From Vitellaria paradoxa (lineage: Eukaryota; Streptophyta; Magnoliopsida; Ericales; Sapotaceae), in NCBI GenBank assembly GCA_019916065.1, contig CM034234.1:7786342-7850341 (forward strand): a stretch of 64,000 bases of DNA, read 5' to 3'. The number at the start of each line of letters is the position of its first letter. Positions within the stretch are counted from its first letter, which is position 1. The notes below the pieces were generated by a model. That model was not told the origin of the DNA, did not search any database, and saw only the letters and a program-made list of their open reading frames with translations. The position numbers and the translations under genes were made by a program. Positions 1-11,217 of the stretch are shown in pieces.

Positions 1-797
1 GAAGACGCCTAATGGCCTCTGAGGTCGCGAAGCTTGGAGAGGGGCGATGAACGTCTGGTGCGAAGGGATGAAGTCAAACAGGACTGGAACTGCCCTCGCA
101 AACAGGTAAAGATCTGGACCTCCAAGGAATTTGAACACCTCCTTGAGATGATCCTTGTCAGCACGAAGACCAGTAGCCCAGATCTTCTTTGATTGGACGG
201 CTGCACAGATATTAAATCAAACAATTAGCATGCTTAAAAGAGAAGATAAAATGCTGAAGAAGAATAAGAACTGGTAGCATTTGAAATCAACCAACCTGGG
301 CCCAAAGAAACCCGAGGGACGATTGGATAACGATCTTCGTCTGGATCGTGTGTCCAGTGACCTGTGACGACGCACAGGTCACTTTCTGACTTAATCGTAT
401 CAGGCAGCATGTGGACCAAGGCCTTTTCTGGTCGGGATTTCAGGTACCACCTGTTCTCGTCCTTCCTCACCTTCTGGATAGAGTAACAGTAAAGAAGATC
501 CCACTCGGATATGTGGAATCCGTATCGCCTATTTATTTCTATTACCCCATTAACAATTCTATAAAAGTTGTGGGTGAGGTTCCTAGGGCCAAGGTCTAGA
601 ATGCTCATCATAGAGCGAAGAAAAGGGTGCAGGGGGAACCTAAGGCCACCTTCGGTGATTGCCACTATGGGGAATTCCCCTGTTTCGCGCTCGCCTTGTT
701 CGGCGAGCCTAATACCTACGTTCTGAGGAATTTGGTATTTCTCCTTGAAAATCCTAATTTTTTCCTCAGAGCTTAGCTCGTTTGCGAGTCTACCCAT
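1..797 (-). CDS. Antisense accessory ORF of a Tat/Ogre-like retrotransposon (Transposase_28-like), partial
   Basis: Two exons on the minus strand: 797-296 and 200 to beyond base 1, with a 95-nt GT-AG intron at 295-201. Splicing is phase 1 and keeps the frame open (...SLGP/AVQSKKIW...). The start is taken as the ATG at 797-795 (MGRLANELSSEEK); the longer upstream reading is hydrophobic and low-complexity. The protein holds FPLHPFLRSMMSILDLGP, NFYRIVNGVIEINRRYG and WDLLYCYSIQK, which resemble the plant 'putative gypsy-type transposon' domain (Pfam Transposase_28). Such ORFs are known antisense accessory ORFs between pol and the 3' LTR of Tat-lineage Ty3/gypsy elements. The plus-strand polypurine tract and LTR just downstream at 1291-2194 fit this placement. 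Its molecular role is not known. The C terminus lies outside the window. Confidence 0.6.
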
Positions 798-1304
798 AAC
801 GGAAGATTTGAAATAAAAAGGGATTAACTCACCAGGAACGAAGAACGACGGGAAGGATGAAAGCTCGAGAAAATGAAAACTCAGAGGGAAAGAAGCAAAG
901 GAAATCTGATGGCTCAAATCGCGGAAAGGAAGTAAAAGAAGATGAACCAGGTATATATGTATATGTGTGTGTATCTGTGGGGGGTAACTGAAGCGTTTCC
1001 AATGAAAAGGCAACGAGCGGCAAAAATGGCATTTATTACCGCCTCAATTTTTAAATTTCTGACCACTCACGTTTTAACACCCCGAATCTGGGGATCCGCG
1101 TAAGCGGCGCAGTAGATGAAAAGCTGAAAGGGCACTACGCGTGTCATTACGAGGAGAGAGAAGAGTCCAATCGGATTTGATGCGCGTCAGGGGGATACTA
1201 AACGACAAACTGTGTAGGGAGATTGAAGGATCAGTAAGGTAAGGTTATTCTGCTCTGCTACTCTGCTCAGAAAATATCTTTTTCCAACCAGAGTGGGGGC
1301 AAAA
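798..1304 (+). other. Spacer between antisense ORF and LTR, ending in a polypurine tract
   Basis: No convincing ORF. The minus-strand leader of the accessory ORF lies here. The purine-rich run GAGTGGGGGCAAAA at 1291-1304 directly abuts the LTR start and would be the plus-strand priming site. The sequence is less AT-rich than the DNA beyond 2.2 kb. Confidence 0.45.
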
Positions 1305-2194
1305 TGTTGGGCAAAATAATACTTAGATGTACGGGTGCCGAACAAGTGTAGTCAATGCGCCACGTGGCCCAATACCGAGCATATTCATCTGAGCCACGTA
1401 GTCATTCACCGAGCACATTGCGTCGTGACACGTGGCGTCCTGCCGAACATTACTTCCACGTGAGTGTTATACATGAACACATGTCTTAAGGTTAGTGTTC
1501 CAAAGAATACCCTGAACCTCAGCACCAATGAACAGTGTGTTGTTACATGGCTATAGCCGAGGATCTTGGTAGCTAGTTTGCTCGGCCCATCCATTGGCGG
1601 CTAGTAAATGTTGGACCTGGGACCCACTGCCTTTAAAGAGAGCTCATGACCATAAATGCACCGTAGTTAAGACTGAACTGGGTATTTGTCTCTAAGGAAA
1701 TAACTAAATCAGTCCATCTCGTCACGAGTAATTGGTTGATGTGACAGGAAGACAGTCTGACCCTGAAATTCTGGTTGTAATGCCGTGTTAAGTCGCCAGA
1801 AGCATTAAATGAGAGGCATGGTGTATTAAATGAGGGGTTTGAGGCATTAAATGAAGGGGAAGAGTATTTAAAGCAAAGATGGAAAAGAGGGACACGGCAG
1901 TGTGCGTAACGTCAAGTCGCAGGTATGCTTTAATCATTACTCGGACTACTATAAATAGGATATTCTACTGAACCACAGAGGTAAGCTGACTATCGCCAAC
2001 TTAAGCTTTTACTCACTTGTTCCCTGAAAGTTTCCTTCTTTGAGCGACTTGCTGACTTAACCATCGGAGGGTTTTCCGGCCAGAGACCTCTTCTCCGGCC
2101 GTCACCTTTCTTTCTGTCTTTGTTCGGCAGGTTGGCGATTGCATTTTCGGTTGGCGTGGTCAGCAGTTTCGGCGGTAATTTTTGCTGCCGAACA
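1305..2194 (+). mobile_element. Putative 3' LTR of a Ty3/gypsy (Tat-like) retrotransposon
   Basis: The segment starts TGTTGGGCA and ends TGCCGAACA, an imperfect 9-bp terminal inverted repeat with the TG...CA ends of LTRs. A polypurine tract sits immediately upstream. Inside are a TATA-like ACTATAAATAGG near 1948-1960 and the phrase GACTTAACCATCGGAGGG near 2053, a wording common in R/U5 regions of plant gypsy LTRs. Length is about 890 bp. The 5' LTR and target duplication would lie left of the window, so this could also be a truncated element. The ORF-track reading at 1406-1594 is treated as chance. Confidence 0.55.
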
Positions 2195-3682
2195 CTTAAT
2201 TTATTGTTTCAAAAACTTAAGTAGCTAGCTGATCTTTTGTAGAAGGTTTCGTATGTGTGTGTGTGTGTATATATATACATAGAGAGTATTTCAGCACACC
2301 ATGAAATCAGGTGAACTGAGAGGGCTCAAATACAAAAATGGCGTTTACTTGCCCGGCCAACTTGACAATTACATGGGGAGATTGACAATTAGAACCCATT
2401 TGACAACGGCACCGTTTTTCTACTTACATTTAATTGTTTGTATATTTTAATTTTTGTTTTTTAATTGTCATTTTTTTTTTCGTAAAATGAAAATTGAAAT
2501 TACATTTAAAAATATAATTTTTATATAATTAATTTTTATTTTAATAAAATATTTAATTAATTGATTTAATTTAGTTAATTTAATTTTATTATTTATTATA
2601 TAATTTAATACAATATATTTTGTATTCATTAAATTAAATTGAATTAAATTACTTAAATTAATTTAATTTAATTATACTATTTATTAAAAATAATTTAGTT
2701 TAATAAAATAATTATTTTAATATGATACAATAAAAATAAACAAGTGTTAAATTGACAAAATATTTATAAGAGATCCCAAACAAAAAAAGAGAGTGAAATA
2801 TTTTTTTGTTTATATTTTTCTGTTTAAGTATTCTTTTTTTAGAAACAAACAAATAAAAATAGGTTTAACAAATGCATTTTTGTTATTAGTTAAACAAATA
2901 TGTAAACATGAAAAGAAAAATAATAAACAAAAACGTTACCAAACGATCCCTTAACAGTTGATGCAATTATACACATATTCGTCACTGTCAAAATTTATAC
3001 CTACTTCAATTATACTCTTTCTAAAAATATACATATACTATTGAATAATTCGTACTTACGTCACTCCTCAATTAAAATTAAATATGTACATATTTGAAAT
3101 TAAAATATATTAGCACATTTATCCTTTTCAAAAATCTAAAATAAATTCTCTTTTCAAAAGCCCAAAATTTTTATATTTCTCAATATTTCGGATATCATCA
3201 TTACGTTCAATGCAATGGTCTATCAGAATATGAAGTAACTCAAAGATTGTGTGGGAGTTTGAAGAAAAGTTTTGGTTTGTAAAAGATTTTAGTCATTCAT
3301 TGAAAAATAAAACTCAATCTCAATTTTTGAATTTTAATTTGTGAGAAAGATATTTTAAAATGCGTTGTGTTTTATTATACAAATATATACATATATTAGA
3401 TTTGCATCAATAAAAAACATATTTAAGTGGTGTTTGGAGTTTTTTTTGTAATCATTTGAAACAAATTATAATCTCAAAATTAATGAAATTTGTAAAAAAT
3501 TGGCCGTCATTATTATTATTACTATTTTTTTTGGATAAAATTTGAGAATTCAAACACACCTTACTATTGAATTTCTAAATTTTTGTTTTTTATTGGGTTT
3601 ACATCAATTATTGAAGGTACTAACTTACCCCAAAAAAAGAAAAAGAAAAAAAAATTATTGAAGGCACTGCAATTATACAAAT
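2195..3682. repeat. AT-rich spacer duplicated upstream of two P450 units
   Basis: No gene. Bases about 2200-2270 resemble 7340-7410 (shared TAGCTAGC and TTCGTATGTGT wording). Bases about 2370-2990 resemble 13320-13910, down to the shared phrase GATGCAATTATA followed by CACTGTCAAAAT. The middle also shares AT-rich arm sequence with the foldback element at 22890-25135. This indicates duplicated flanking DNA overlaid by dispersed repeats. Confidence 0.5.
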
Positions 3683-4079
3683 GGGCAATGTTTGTTTGGG
3701 GGATAAAATAGAGAATTGAATAAACAGCTTACTATTTTTGATTAAGTTGATTTTAATCTTGTATTTGGTTTGCAGTATTATAACTTCAGATTAGATTTTA
3801 TATCCCCTAAAATGAGAGATAAGTAATACTATAGGGGATATGATATTACTTATATTCCACCTTTGAATTTATTTCCCATCAAAATCTAAAGATTTAAAAT
3901 TATTTCTTGTCAAATCTCATTTCAAATCGCATCTTGTATCCTATTTGATATCTCACCAACTAAACACTAAAAGAAATAATCCACATAAAAAATTAATCTC
4001 ATATTATATTTAATCCTATATATTATCTTATGATATTACTTATACCTCATCATTCAATCCGTCGAAACAAACATAGCCA
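3683..4079. mobile_element. MITE, about 0.4 kb (copy A)
   Basis: The ends are GGGCAATGTTTGTTTGG and its inverted partner AAACAAACATAGCC. The interior is clearly related to the neighbouring element at 4122-4514, sharing TATCTCACCAACYAAACAC and CACATAAAAAATTAATC. It has no coding capacity. The superfamily is not certain; TIR wording is of the kind seen in hAT or PIF/Harbinger MITEs. Confidence 0.55.
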
Positions 4080-4121
4080 TAGAGTAAGAGATATGATCAC
4101 TCCGAATTACCAAAAAGAGTA

Positions 4122-4514
4122 AGGCTATGTTTGTTGGCCGGATGAGAGATGAGGGATTGGAGAAATAATCCGTGGGACCCACCAGTGAAGTGTTTGTTTT
4201 TATTTTTGTTTAATCCGTGGGTTCCACGGATTGGATGAATTGTAAGGAGTTTTGTCGGATGAGTAATCCCGTGGGACATGTGGTATTATTAATACCCCAT
4301 TTCTGGATTTGTTTTCCTCCAAGATCCAAAGGTCCAAAATTATTTCGTATTATATCACATGTCAAATCACATTTTTTATTCTATTTTATATCTCACCAAC
4401 CAAACACCAAAAAAATAATCTCACATAAAAAATTAATCCAATCTTTTATTGAATCACATATATTATCCATAATCTTATTTATCCCCCATCACCCAATCCC
4501 TTCAAACAAAGCCT
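4122..4514. mobile_element. MITE, about 0.4 kb (copy B)
   Basis: The left end GGCTATGTTTGTTGGCC pairs with the right end CAAACAAAGCC. The interior matches copy A at 3683-4079. It lies less than 60 bp upstream of the TATA box of the P450 copy at 4609, so it forms the proximal promoter boundary. Short ORFs here are incidental. Confidence 0.55.
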
Positions 4515-4570
4515 CGTAGACATGACAGCGGAGATAACCAGGCCTTTAATTTTAGCTCTCTTGTTACAAA

Positions 4571-4577
4571 TATATAA
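4571..4577 (+). promoter_or_regulatory. TATA box of P450 pseudogene copy 1
   Basis: TATATAA lies 32 bp before the ATG at 4609, leaving a very short leader. The placement is plausible but rests on sequence alone. Confidence 0.35.
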
Positions 4578-4608
4578 CCAGAAAATAACAACTGATCAAA
4601 ACAAGGAA

Positions 4609-5727
4609 ATGGAGGGCACTTCGGATTCACTTCCAAGGTGGTTGACCATTTCATTTTTTCTTCTTCTTCTTCTTCTTCCGCTGCTGCTCAGCTGGACCAA
4701 CTCCCGGAATCGTGCTGCCAAACAGCGACCACCAGGGCCACCAGGATGGCCCGTGTTTGGAAACATGTTCAACCTTGGATCCATTCCGCACCAGAGCTTG
4801 TACAAGCTCAGGTTCAAGTACGGACCGGTTCTATGGTTACAACTCGGTCAGTAAACACCATGGTTATACAATCAACCAAGGCAGCTACGGAATTTTTCAA
4901 GAACCACGACTCTGTATTCTGTGACCGTAAGGTAGTTGATTCACTCACTGCCTGGAACTACCACCAGGGATCACTTGCCGTCCGAAAATACGGTGCGTAT
5001 TGGCGCGTGCTGAGACGTCTTTGTACCATGGAACTTCAAGTTAACAAACGAATCACCGAGACAACTGCTTTGAGACGAAAGTGCATCGATAATATGATTC
5101 GCTGGATCGAGGAGGATTCAATGGCGTCGCGTGCGAACGGAGGATCCGGGGCGGTAGAGATAATTCGGTTCCTATTCATCATGTCTTTCAATGTGGTGGG
5201 CAATGTCGTGCTATCAAGAGATCTCTTGGAACCAGAGTCTGAGAAAGGGCGTGAATTCTTTCATGCGATGAGTAAGTTCACGGAGTGGGCTGGGAGGCCT
5301 AATTTGGCCGACTTCTGGCCCTTTTTGAAATGGCTGGACCCTCTGAGGATCAAAAGGAATATGGTAAAGGACATGGGACGAGCTCTGAAGATTGTGGAGG
5401 AGTTTGTGAGGGAGAGGATTCAACAGGAGCAGTCACGGACGAAGAAGGTGATCAACAATTACAAAGACTTCCTAGATGCTGTTTTGGAGTACGAAGGCAA
5501 TGGAAAAGACGGGCCCGATAAGATTTCCGAGAGAAACGTGACTATTATTGTACTGGTAATGTCATTAGTTACATGCATTGTGGCAATGTTTAAAATTCTA
5601 AATTTCACTAAAAAAATTTTAAAAAATCTCTAAAATTTATTAACGTTTCATTTTATCATACAGATTACATAATTGTAACTTTTATTAATTTTATTTTATT
5701 AATTTTTACTCACTTTTTTAACTCTAA

Positions 5728-5766
<39 letters not shown>

Positions 5767-6500
5767 TCATGTATTCATATTTTGGGTGGATTAATTTGTA
5801 GCAAACATATAGCTAAAATTTTGTAGTCAGGTATAGCAATTTGTAATCTTTAACTAATTTGTTAATGGCGCAGTAAATGTTTTTTGCTGGGTCAGAGACT
5901 ACCAGCAGCACACTTGAATGGGCAATGGTGGAGCTACTACGCAACCCTGGTGCGATGTCAAGTGTTAAAGAAGAGCTCGATCGAGTTGTTGGAACCAGTA
6001 GAAAAGTGGAAGAAAGTGACATAGATGGGCTTCCCTATTTGCAAGCGGTGATAAAGGAAACTCTCCGACTACATCCCCCAGCTCCCTTGCTATTACCCCG
6101 GAACGCAATGGAAGATTCCAGCTACATGGGGTATTTTATACCTAAGAACACACAGGTGTTTGTGAATGTATGGGCGATTGGAAGAGACCAAGAGTCGTGG
6201 GACGACCCCTTGTCTTTCAAGCCGGAGAGGTTTCTAGGCAGTAACATTAATTACAAGGGGCAACACTTTGAGTTGATTCCATTCGGATCTGGAAGAAGGA
6301 TTTGCGTGGGGTTGTCGTTGGCTGGCCGAGTGATTCACCTTGCTCTAGCCACGCTGCTACAATCTTTTGATTGGGAGCTTGATTCCTCTATCTTTCTAGA
6401 GAATATAGATATGAATGAAAGAGTGGGGTTAAGTGCGAGGAAACTAGTACCTCTGAAAGTAATACCTACGAAACGAAACTTCCTGCAGAAAGTAATGTGA
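4609..6500 (+). pseudogene. CYP76-type cytochrome P450, nearly intact, one frameshift and one stop
   Basis: Exon 1 is 4609-5555, the intron 5556-5873 (GT-AG, phase 0), exon 2 5874-6500. Repaired length would be about 524 residues, normal for the family. Visible motifs: N-terminal membrane anchor rich in Leu, PPGPPGWP hinge, WRVLRR C-helix, AGSETTSS I-helix oxygen-activation motif, KETLR (ExxR), FKPERF and heme loop FGSGRRICVG. Two lesions break it. One base is missing at about 4847, where the paralogues read LGSVNT, so the frame ends at TAA 4852-4854. The first codon of exon 2 is TAA (5874-5876) where all paralogues have GAA or GAG. Everything else is well kept, so inactivation looks recent, or one or both lesions are assembly errors. 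By the NAMEDS phrase after the K-helix it groups with the 20033 gene. Confidence 0.85.
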
Positions 6501-7463
6501 TCTATCTAATTTAGGTTGCAAACTTGTATCTCCCTCATGGCATGGATTCAACAATTTGATGTATTGTTAAATATTTGCTAAGGTATCGAGGTTTGTATCT
6601 TAGCTACTGTTTGTCCTAAATCCAAGTTTTCCCTTAAATCCACAGATGTTTCAACTTTCAACCATTGTTCTATGGTAAAATTCCTACGTTGTCTACAAAT
6701 GTTCTGTCTTGCAATTATTCGAAGTGGAAGGGTGTTTGCTAATAATTTCCACAGCAAGGGGGGAAAAAAATTGGTGCTCAGGGTGTTCAGCAATAATTTT
6801 CAAGGGTGTTTAGCAATAATTTTCAAACATGGGAATCATAAACTTATAATTACCCTATTAACTGTTAATAGTGTTCCTCCAATAATCTTTTACTTTTAAA
6901 TTTTTCACTTCACATCCCTTTAATGGCAACAAGGTAAGCTTAATTTTCTATTCACATACGGACGACAATTTAGCATCCTGGCTTGCATGGGACTCTCACT
7001 GCGTCATCTTAATATATATAATGATTAATTTTATAGTATCACTTGCATGAAAACAATTAAATATCATATACGTATATAAGCATTCTTCTCGCCTAACACA
7101 TCATTTTCATTTTATATGTTTTTTAAGCTACGTACTTTACTCAAACTTCAATCAGCAAGCTCATACATATATATATATATATATATATAAGTCATAGTAG
7201 AGATTTTTCTCCTCTTCAGATCATCGATTACGTATTTTTTCTTTACACATTTTAAAATCTGGTGTCACTATAGAAAATCTGATTTTGGTAGTAACCGGAC
7301 GTTTCAGCAATCTGTTCTTTAATCTTTTCTTTAATTACTTGATTTGTTGTCTCAAAAAAATAAATAGCTAGCGGATGTTTTGAAGAAGGCTTCGTATGTG
7401 TATATTTTTTAAAAATTTAAGTATTTTTTATAATTTTTTTTTTAAAAAAAATAATATGATTAA
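6501..7463. repeat. Downstream/upstream spacer, left copy of a segmental duplication
   Basis: No gene. From about 6600 the sequence aligns by eye with 18260 onward: shared ATCCAAGTTTTCC, GTTTGCTAATAATTTCCA versus GTTTATCAATAATTGTCCA, and similar spacing. This is the start of a P450 duplication unit that runs, with insertions, to the relic at 9203. A (TA)n run lies at 7167-7188. Confidence 0.5.
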
Positions 7464-7605
7464 GTGTGTGTTTGGAGTGAAAAAAAGTGAGATAAATTGA
7501 GAGTTCGTAAAACGTGCAGTGAAAGAAAAAAGTTAATGTGATATAAAGTTAATAAAAGTTTATAGAATTTTTTGTTATTTATTAGCAAACTAAACAGTGC
7601 CTAAA
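7464..7605. mobile_element. Short MITE-like insertion
   Basis: It begins GTGTGTTTGGAGTGAAAAAAAGTGAGATAA-like and ends near AGCAAACTAAACAGTGCC. The same opening wording recurs near 9200, 9780 (inverted), 38500 and 38935, marking a dispersed family. It has no coding capacity. Confidence 0.4.
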
Positions 7606-7649
7606 AGTTACTAAAATAAAAAATAAAAATTCAATAGCTAGCACTCAGA

Positions 7650-8170
7650 TTGCGATCATATTTCCTTTTCATGTAATACGCATACAATTACTGTCAATGG
7701 TATATATTACTAGAAAATTATTGCAAAAATAAAAATTCATAAAGTTATATTTTAATTACAAAATTTACAGTTTCAAATCATTCTCGACAATTTTTTACGG
7801 TGGAGTGCGTAAAATTTCTTTTATATATACTAGTATTTAGCTACTAGTATGGAAAATTTTGCAGCTTGCTTTACTCATTAAATTGTTCCTAGCTGGCTAG
7901 GCTATACTAACAAAGATTGAATTTCTATTAATTAATTGAGATATTAAAAAAAATATTAATTTGGTTATCATGAGACGGTTACTTAATGTTGGGATACATC
8001 TAGTCATATAAATTAATAAATGCCATAAGTAATGGCGGTAGATAGCTCGTATGAATCATGCCATGGCCATACCTTTCTGCTCTATCCATTTAGTATTTAA
8101 AAATAATAATAACAATAACGGATGGATTGATTGGGGTTATAGGACTGTCTTATTAGGTCATTTGTAGATT
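7650..8170. repeat. P450 upstream segment, left copy (matches 18780-19590)
   Basis: Close match by eye to 18780-19250 and 19447-19590: shared TGTTGGGATACATCTAGTCA, AAATGCCATAAGTAATGG and CTATCCATTT. The right copy carries a SINE that is absent here, so 8118-8140 (AACGGATGGATTGATTGGG) shows the unoccupied target site. Confidence 0.7.
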
Positions 8171-8219
8171 AAGATCGTTAAATTATTTAAAAAAAATCAA
8201 TTTAAAATAAAATCAATTT

Positions 8220-8640
8220 AGGGTGGAATCGAGTCGAGTCGAGCCGAATTTTAACATGCTCGAACTCGATTTGAGCTTTTATATAAGCTCGAGTTCAAGA
8301 GCTCAACTCGATAAAAAAGAATTTAGGCTCGAGCTCAGTTCGCGAATAGTTCGGTTGTACTAAAGCGACGTCGTTTTCATTTAAAATATAATATATTTTA
8401 AAATATATAATAAAAATATAAAAATATTATTAAAAATATATATATTATTCTAAAGAGCCTACTCACGAGCTCTCGAACAGAGCTTCTCTAGGCTCAAGCT
8501 AGAACTTGAATCCAATACGAGCCAAAAATTAAGCTCGGTTCGAGCTCGTTTTAGTCACAAATCGAGCTCAAGCCAAACTTTTTTTTAGCCGAACTCGAAT
8601 AGCTTGCGAGCAACTTGGTTCGTTTCTACCCCTAAAATCA
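8220..8640. mobile_element. CTCGAG-rich non-coding element
   Basis: Starts AGGGTGGAATCGAGTCGAG and ends with the approximate inverse, GGTTCGTTTCTACCCCT. The interior is full of GAGCTCGAG-like words on both strands. No ORF. It has the look of a widespread plant non-autonomous TIR element; the superfamily is not determined. Confidence 0.45.
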
Positions 8641-8647
8641 ATAAATT

Positions 8648-8993
8648 ATTTCGGTAGCGTTTGGCATCACAATTTTTAGCAGAAAAATACCAAGTTTTGT
8701 TTTTTTAGGTGTTTAGCAAAGCACCAAATTTTGTCATTTTTTCACTCTGTTATAACAACTTCTCAACGCAAAAGTTACTAAAAATTAATAAAAATTACTA
8801 AATGTTATCAAAAGTTACTAAAAAATGTCAAAAGTTCCTAAAAATTTTACTAAACACTCAAAAGTTGTAAAAAGTTACTAAAATTACTAAAAATTACTAC
8901 TTGCTTCACTAAACATACAAAAAATTATAATTAATAATTTTTGACAAAAAATACTAAAAATTATTAAAAATTACACCTCCAAACACTTCATTA
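8648..8993. mobile_element. MITE with TTACTAAAA-rich interior (family also at 60375 and 39100)
   Basis: Opens GCGTTTGGCATCACAATTT and closes ATTACACCTCCAAACAC. A second copy in reverse orientation at 60375-60655 shares the distinctive TCTGTTATAACAA core and the repeated AAAAGTTACTAAAAA wording. A weaker third copy spans about 39100-39380. Confidence 0.6.
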
Positions 8994-9069
8994 ATGAAAA
9001 ATGAGACCGTCAATATACAGCACTACTTCTACTTTAGCTGTTGAGGTGTGTTTTTTGCGTGCAACACAA

Positions 9070-9203
9070 CTGATTGAAGACTACTATAAATTATATACGT
9101 GGAAACAATTCAATCAGAGCTCAATTACACGAGGGTGCAGTTGGTATTCACTGTTCACCAGCCGGTTGATTATTGTTTCATTATTATCAGCCTCTCTTTT
9201 TTT
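9070..9203 (+). pseudogene. P450 5' relic: promoter, leader and signal anchor only
   Basis: This stretch aligns almost base for base with 19970-20105, the promoter and first codons of the intact P450 gene: GATTGAAGRCTACTAT, GAAACAATTC, AGAGCTCAATTA and GTTTCATTATTATCAGCCTC. A perfect TATAAATTATA sits at 9084-9094. The ATG is lost (ATGGAGTGC in the gene, AGGGTGC here). The anchor is readable as IIVSLLSASLFF against SIVSLLSASLLF. Similarity stops at about 9203, where a MITE begins; no later P450 sequence was found beyond it. A dead copy of a third tandem unit. Confidence 0.8.
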
Positions 9204-9653
9204 TGCGTTTGGAGTAGTAAAAAATAAGATAAATTGAGATAAAATATAATTTTGAATTAATTTTAAAGATTTTTTGAAAATCAATAGTAGCAAACTGTAA
9301 GAACGGTTGCTCCAAAATCGTTCCCACAGATTCCAAAATTCAACAGTCATCAATGTTTTACTTCATATATGCACAGCGTCAAAACCGTTAGAATAGTTTT
9401 CTAAATCTGTTCTCACGGATTCAAAAACTCCGAATAAAATGGCGATAATGGTACTCATTTGAAATCTTTCGATCGAAAGAATATGATTATCAAAAAAAAT
9501 TTACGCATTCGGTTAACCTTATTTTTTATTTTTTATTTTTCTTAATGAAATATTAAAATTTTTTTAAATTGATCAAAGTGAGAATTTGAGTAATTTATAG
9601 AGGTTGTTAGAGATTTATTTTATTTTATAAATTTTGTTAGAGTACCAAACGCA
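9204..9653. mobile_element. MITE truncating the P450 relic
   Basis: Ends are TGCGTTTGGAGTAG and, inverted, ACCAAACGCACAC. The interior contains words such as AAAATCGTTCCCACAGATTC, related to 62760-62960 and 34790-34900. It lies exactly where similarity to the P450 exon stops. Confidence 0.5.
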
Positions 9654-9657
9654 CACT

Positions 9658-9807
9658 AAACCGTTTGGCATCTCCAAAAAAAAAAAAAAAAACTCTAAAA
9701 ACTTTTATCACATCAACTTTCTTATTTCACGTCACATATTACGAACTCAAAATTTTTCTCACTTTATCTCATTTTTTTTTACTTTTTATCACTTCAAACA
9801 CATAGTA
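9658..9807. mobile_element. Small MITE-like element, inverted relative to 7464
   Basis: Begins CCGTTTGGCATCTCC and ends ATCACTTCAAACACA, the reverse complement of the GTGTTTGGAGTGATAAAAAG wording found elsewhere in the window. No coding capacity. Confidence 0.4.
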
Positions 9808-10463
9808 AATTCGTCGACTAATGTTAGGGTTAGTTATGGAATCATACCATTGTTTGGTTAAAAAACCTTAGCGTTGTACCAGTACCAGAAAATTAGCTTA
9901 ATTGGTCAATCAAATAACAAAATGATATATATATATATATATATATATAAATCATCACGCTCTATTTGAAATGGTAAATTTAATGAAATTTAATTTTATT
10001 CTAATTACCAAAAAAAAATTTTAATTTTATTCGATGAAAATTCTTACCACTTCCGATATTTGAAACAAAAATAAAATTTGATGGATTGGATTTAATTTCA
10101 TTTTATAATTAACTTATATTTTGTAATTTCTATGTTATTTAAAATCTAATTCAAAACAATAAGATTTGATGAGAATTGATTATTTTATTAAACTATGTTA
10201 GTAAGTGGACAAATTTATTCTCATATATCATATTTAATATATTTTTTATTTCTTATTAATATGGTCAAATTTGATATTTTTTTTAAACCAAATCAATTCA
10301 ATTATCAAGCTTAAAATATATTCCGAAAATTTTATTTATGAAATTAAATCAAATCAAATCAAATTATTTATTTATTTTTAAATAAAATTAATTTTAAGAG
10401 AGAAATGTTTTTAAACGAAGTGTAACAGTTCCACTAAACCAAAACACTTCATCCCAGAAAATC
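9808..10463. other. AT-rich spacer without recognisable gene
   Basis: Contains an (AT)n run at 9926-9948 and otherwise low-complexity AT-rich DNA. Nothing coding seen. Confidence 0.4.
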
Positions 10464-10784
10464 TCAATCAATTCGCAACAAGTGTTTGAGATAGACAAAG
10501 AGAGAGAGAGAGAGTACCTTGGCGATGCTGATGAATTTGGGGTTCAACTCACCCGTTTCTTGTGCCGACTGGCAATGAGTTTGCTGAGAGTCTTCAATAC
10601 GAGGGTCCGGGCTTTCAATACGGAGGAGTTGTTCCGGAATTGGGTTCTCCAATTCCCGACACGTAAGCAATGGAATCGGCCTGCGAGTCAGTCCCCGCCG
10701 GGCCCAGACGAAAAAATATTGACGGCGTCCGTGATTTATTCACGTACGATAATATTGCGACTTGTGAGAGAGTATTTTTTTTAG
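10464..10784. other. GC-richer island with short overlapping ORFs, unassigned
   Basis: Composition is distinctly less AT-rich than the surroundings. On the plus strand an ORF at 10482-10784 reads 100 residues (MSLLRVFNTRVRAFNTEEL inside). On the minus strand a 68-residue ORF at 10670-10464 overlaps it, and another minus frame ends at a donor-like GGGTGAGTT near 10538. It could be a first exon or an exon fragment carried in by a transposon. I do not recognise a family and cannot choose the strand. Confidence 0.2.
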
Positions 10785-11217
10785 TTATTCACGATGATAT
10801 ATAATTATTAATATTTACCCATTTGGATGCATTGGGGTGTATTCGAAAACCAAAAAAGTAGTATAAGAAGAAGAAGAAGAAGAAAAGTAGAAAAAAATAA
10901 TTCTATAATCTCAGCATTTTTATTCCCAAAGTTGAATAAAAATGAGGAAAATAAGTTCATTAATAATTTTTAAATGCCAAATTTACCCCTCGAACAAAGA
11001 ATTAAAAAAAACACAAATGTATGTTAATGTATAATAATAAATAATAATATTTTTTTATTTCTTATCAACTCACAAGTGAGAGAGAGAAAATCATTATGTT
11101 TTTCATCTTAAATTTTCAAACAAAAAAAAATTAAGTAAATAAAAAAATTATCATTTCTTTTTTCTTAATATTTTTTCTTCTTATCTTTTCAATGATACAA
11201 GTAGCTACCTATAAATC
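10785..11217. other. AT-rich spacer with AAG microsatellite
   Basis: (AAG)n lies at about 10866-10885. The last five bases before the Cassandra element (AAATC, 11213-11217) are its left target duplication. No gene seen. Confidence 0.4.

Noticed and set aside
1406..1594. Minus-strand ORF inside the LTR
   Set aside because: Lies wholly within the putative LTR, has no domain and no conservation evidence.
10482..10784. Plus-strand ORF of 100 residues as a gene
   Set aside because: Overlaps equally plausible minus-strand readings, starts in a GA-repeat and shows no domain; kept only as an unassigned island.
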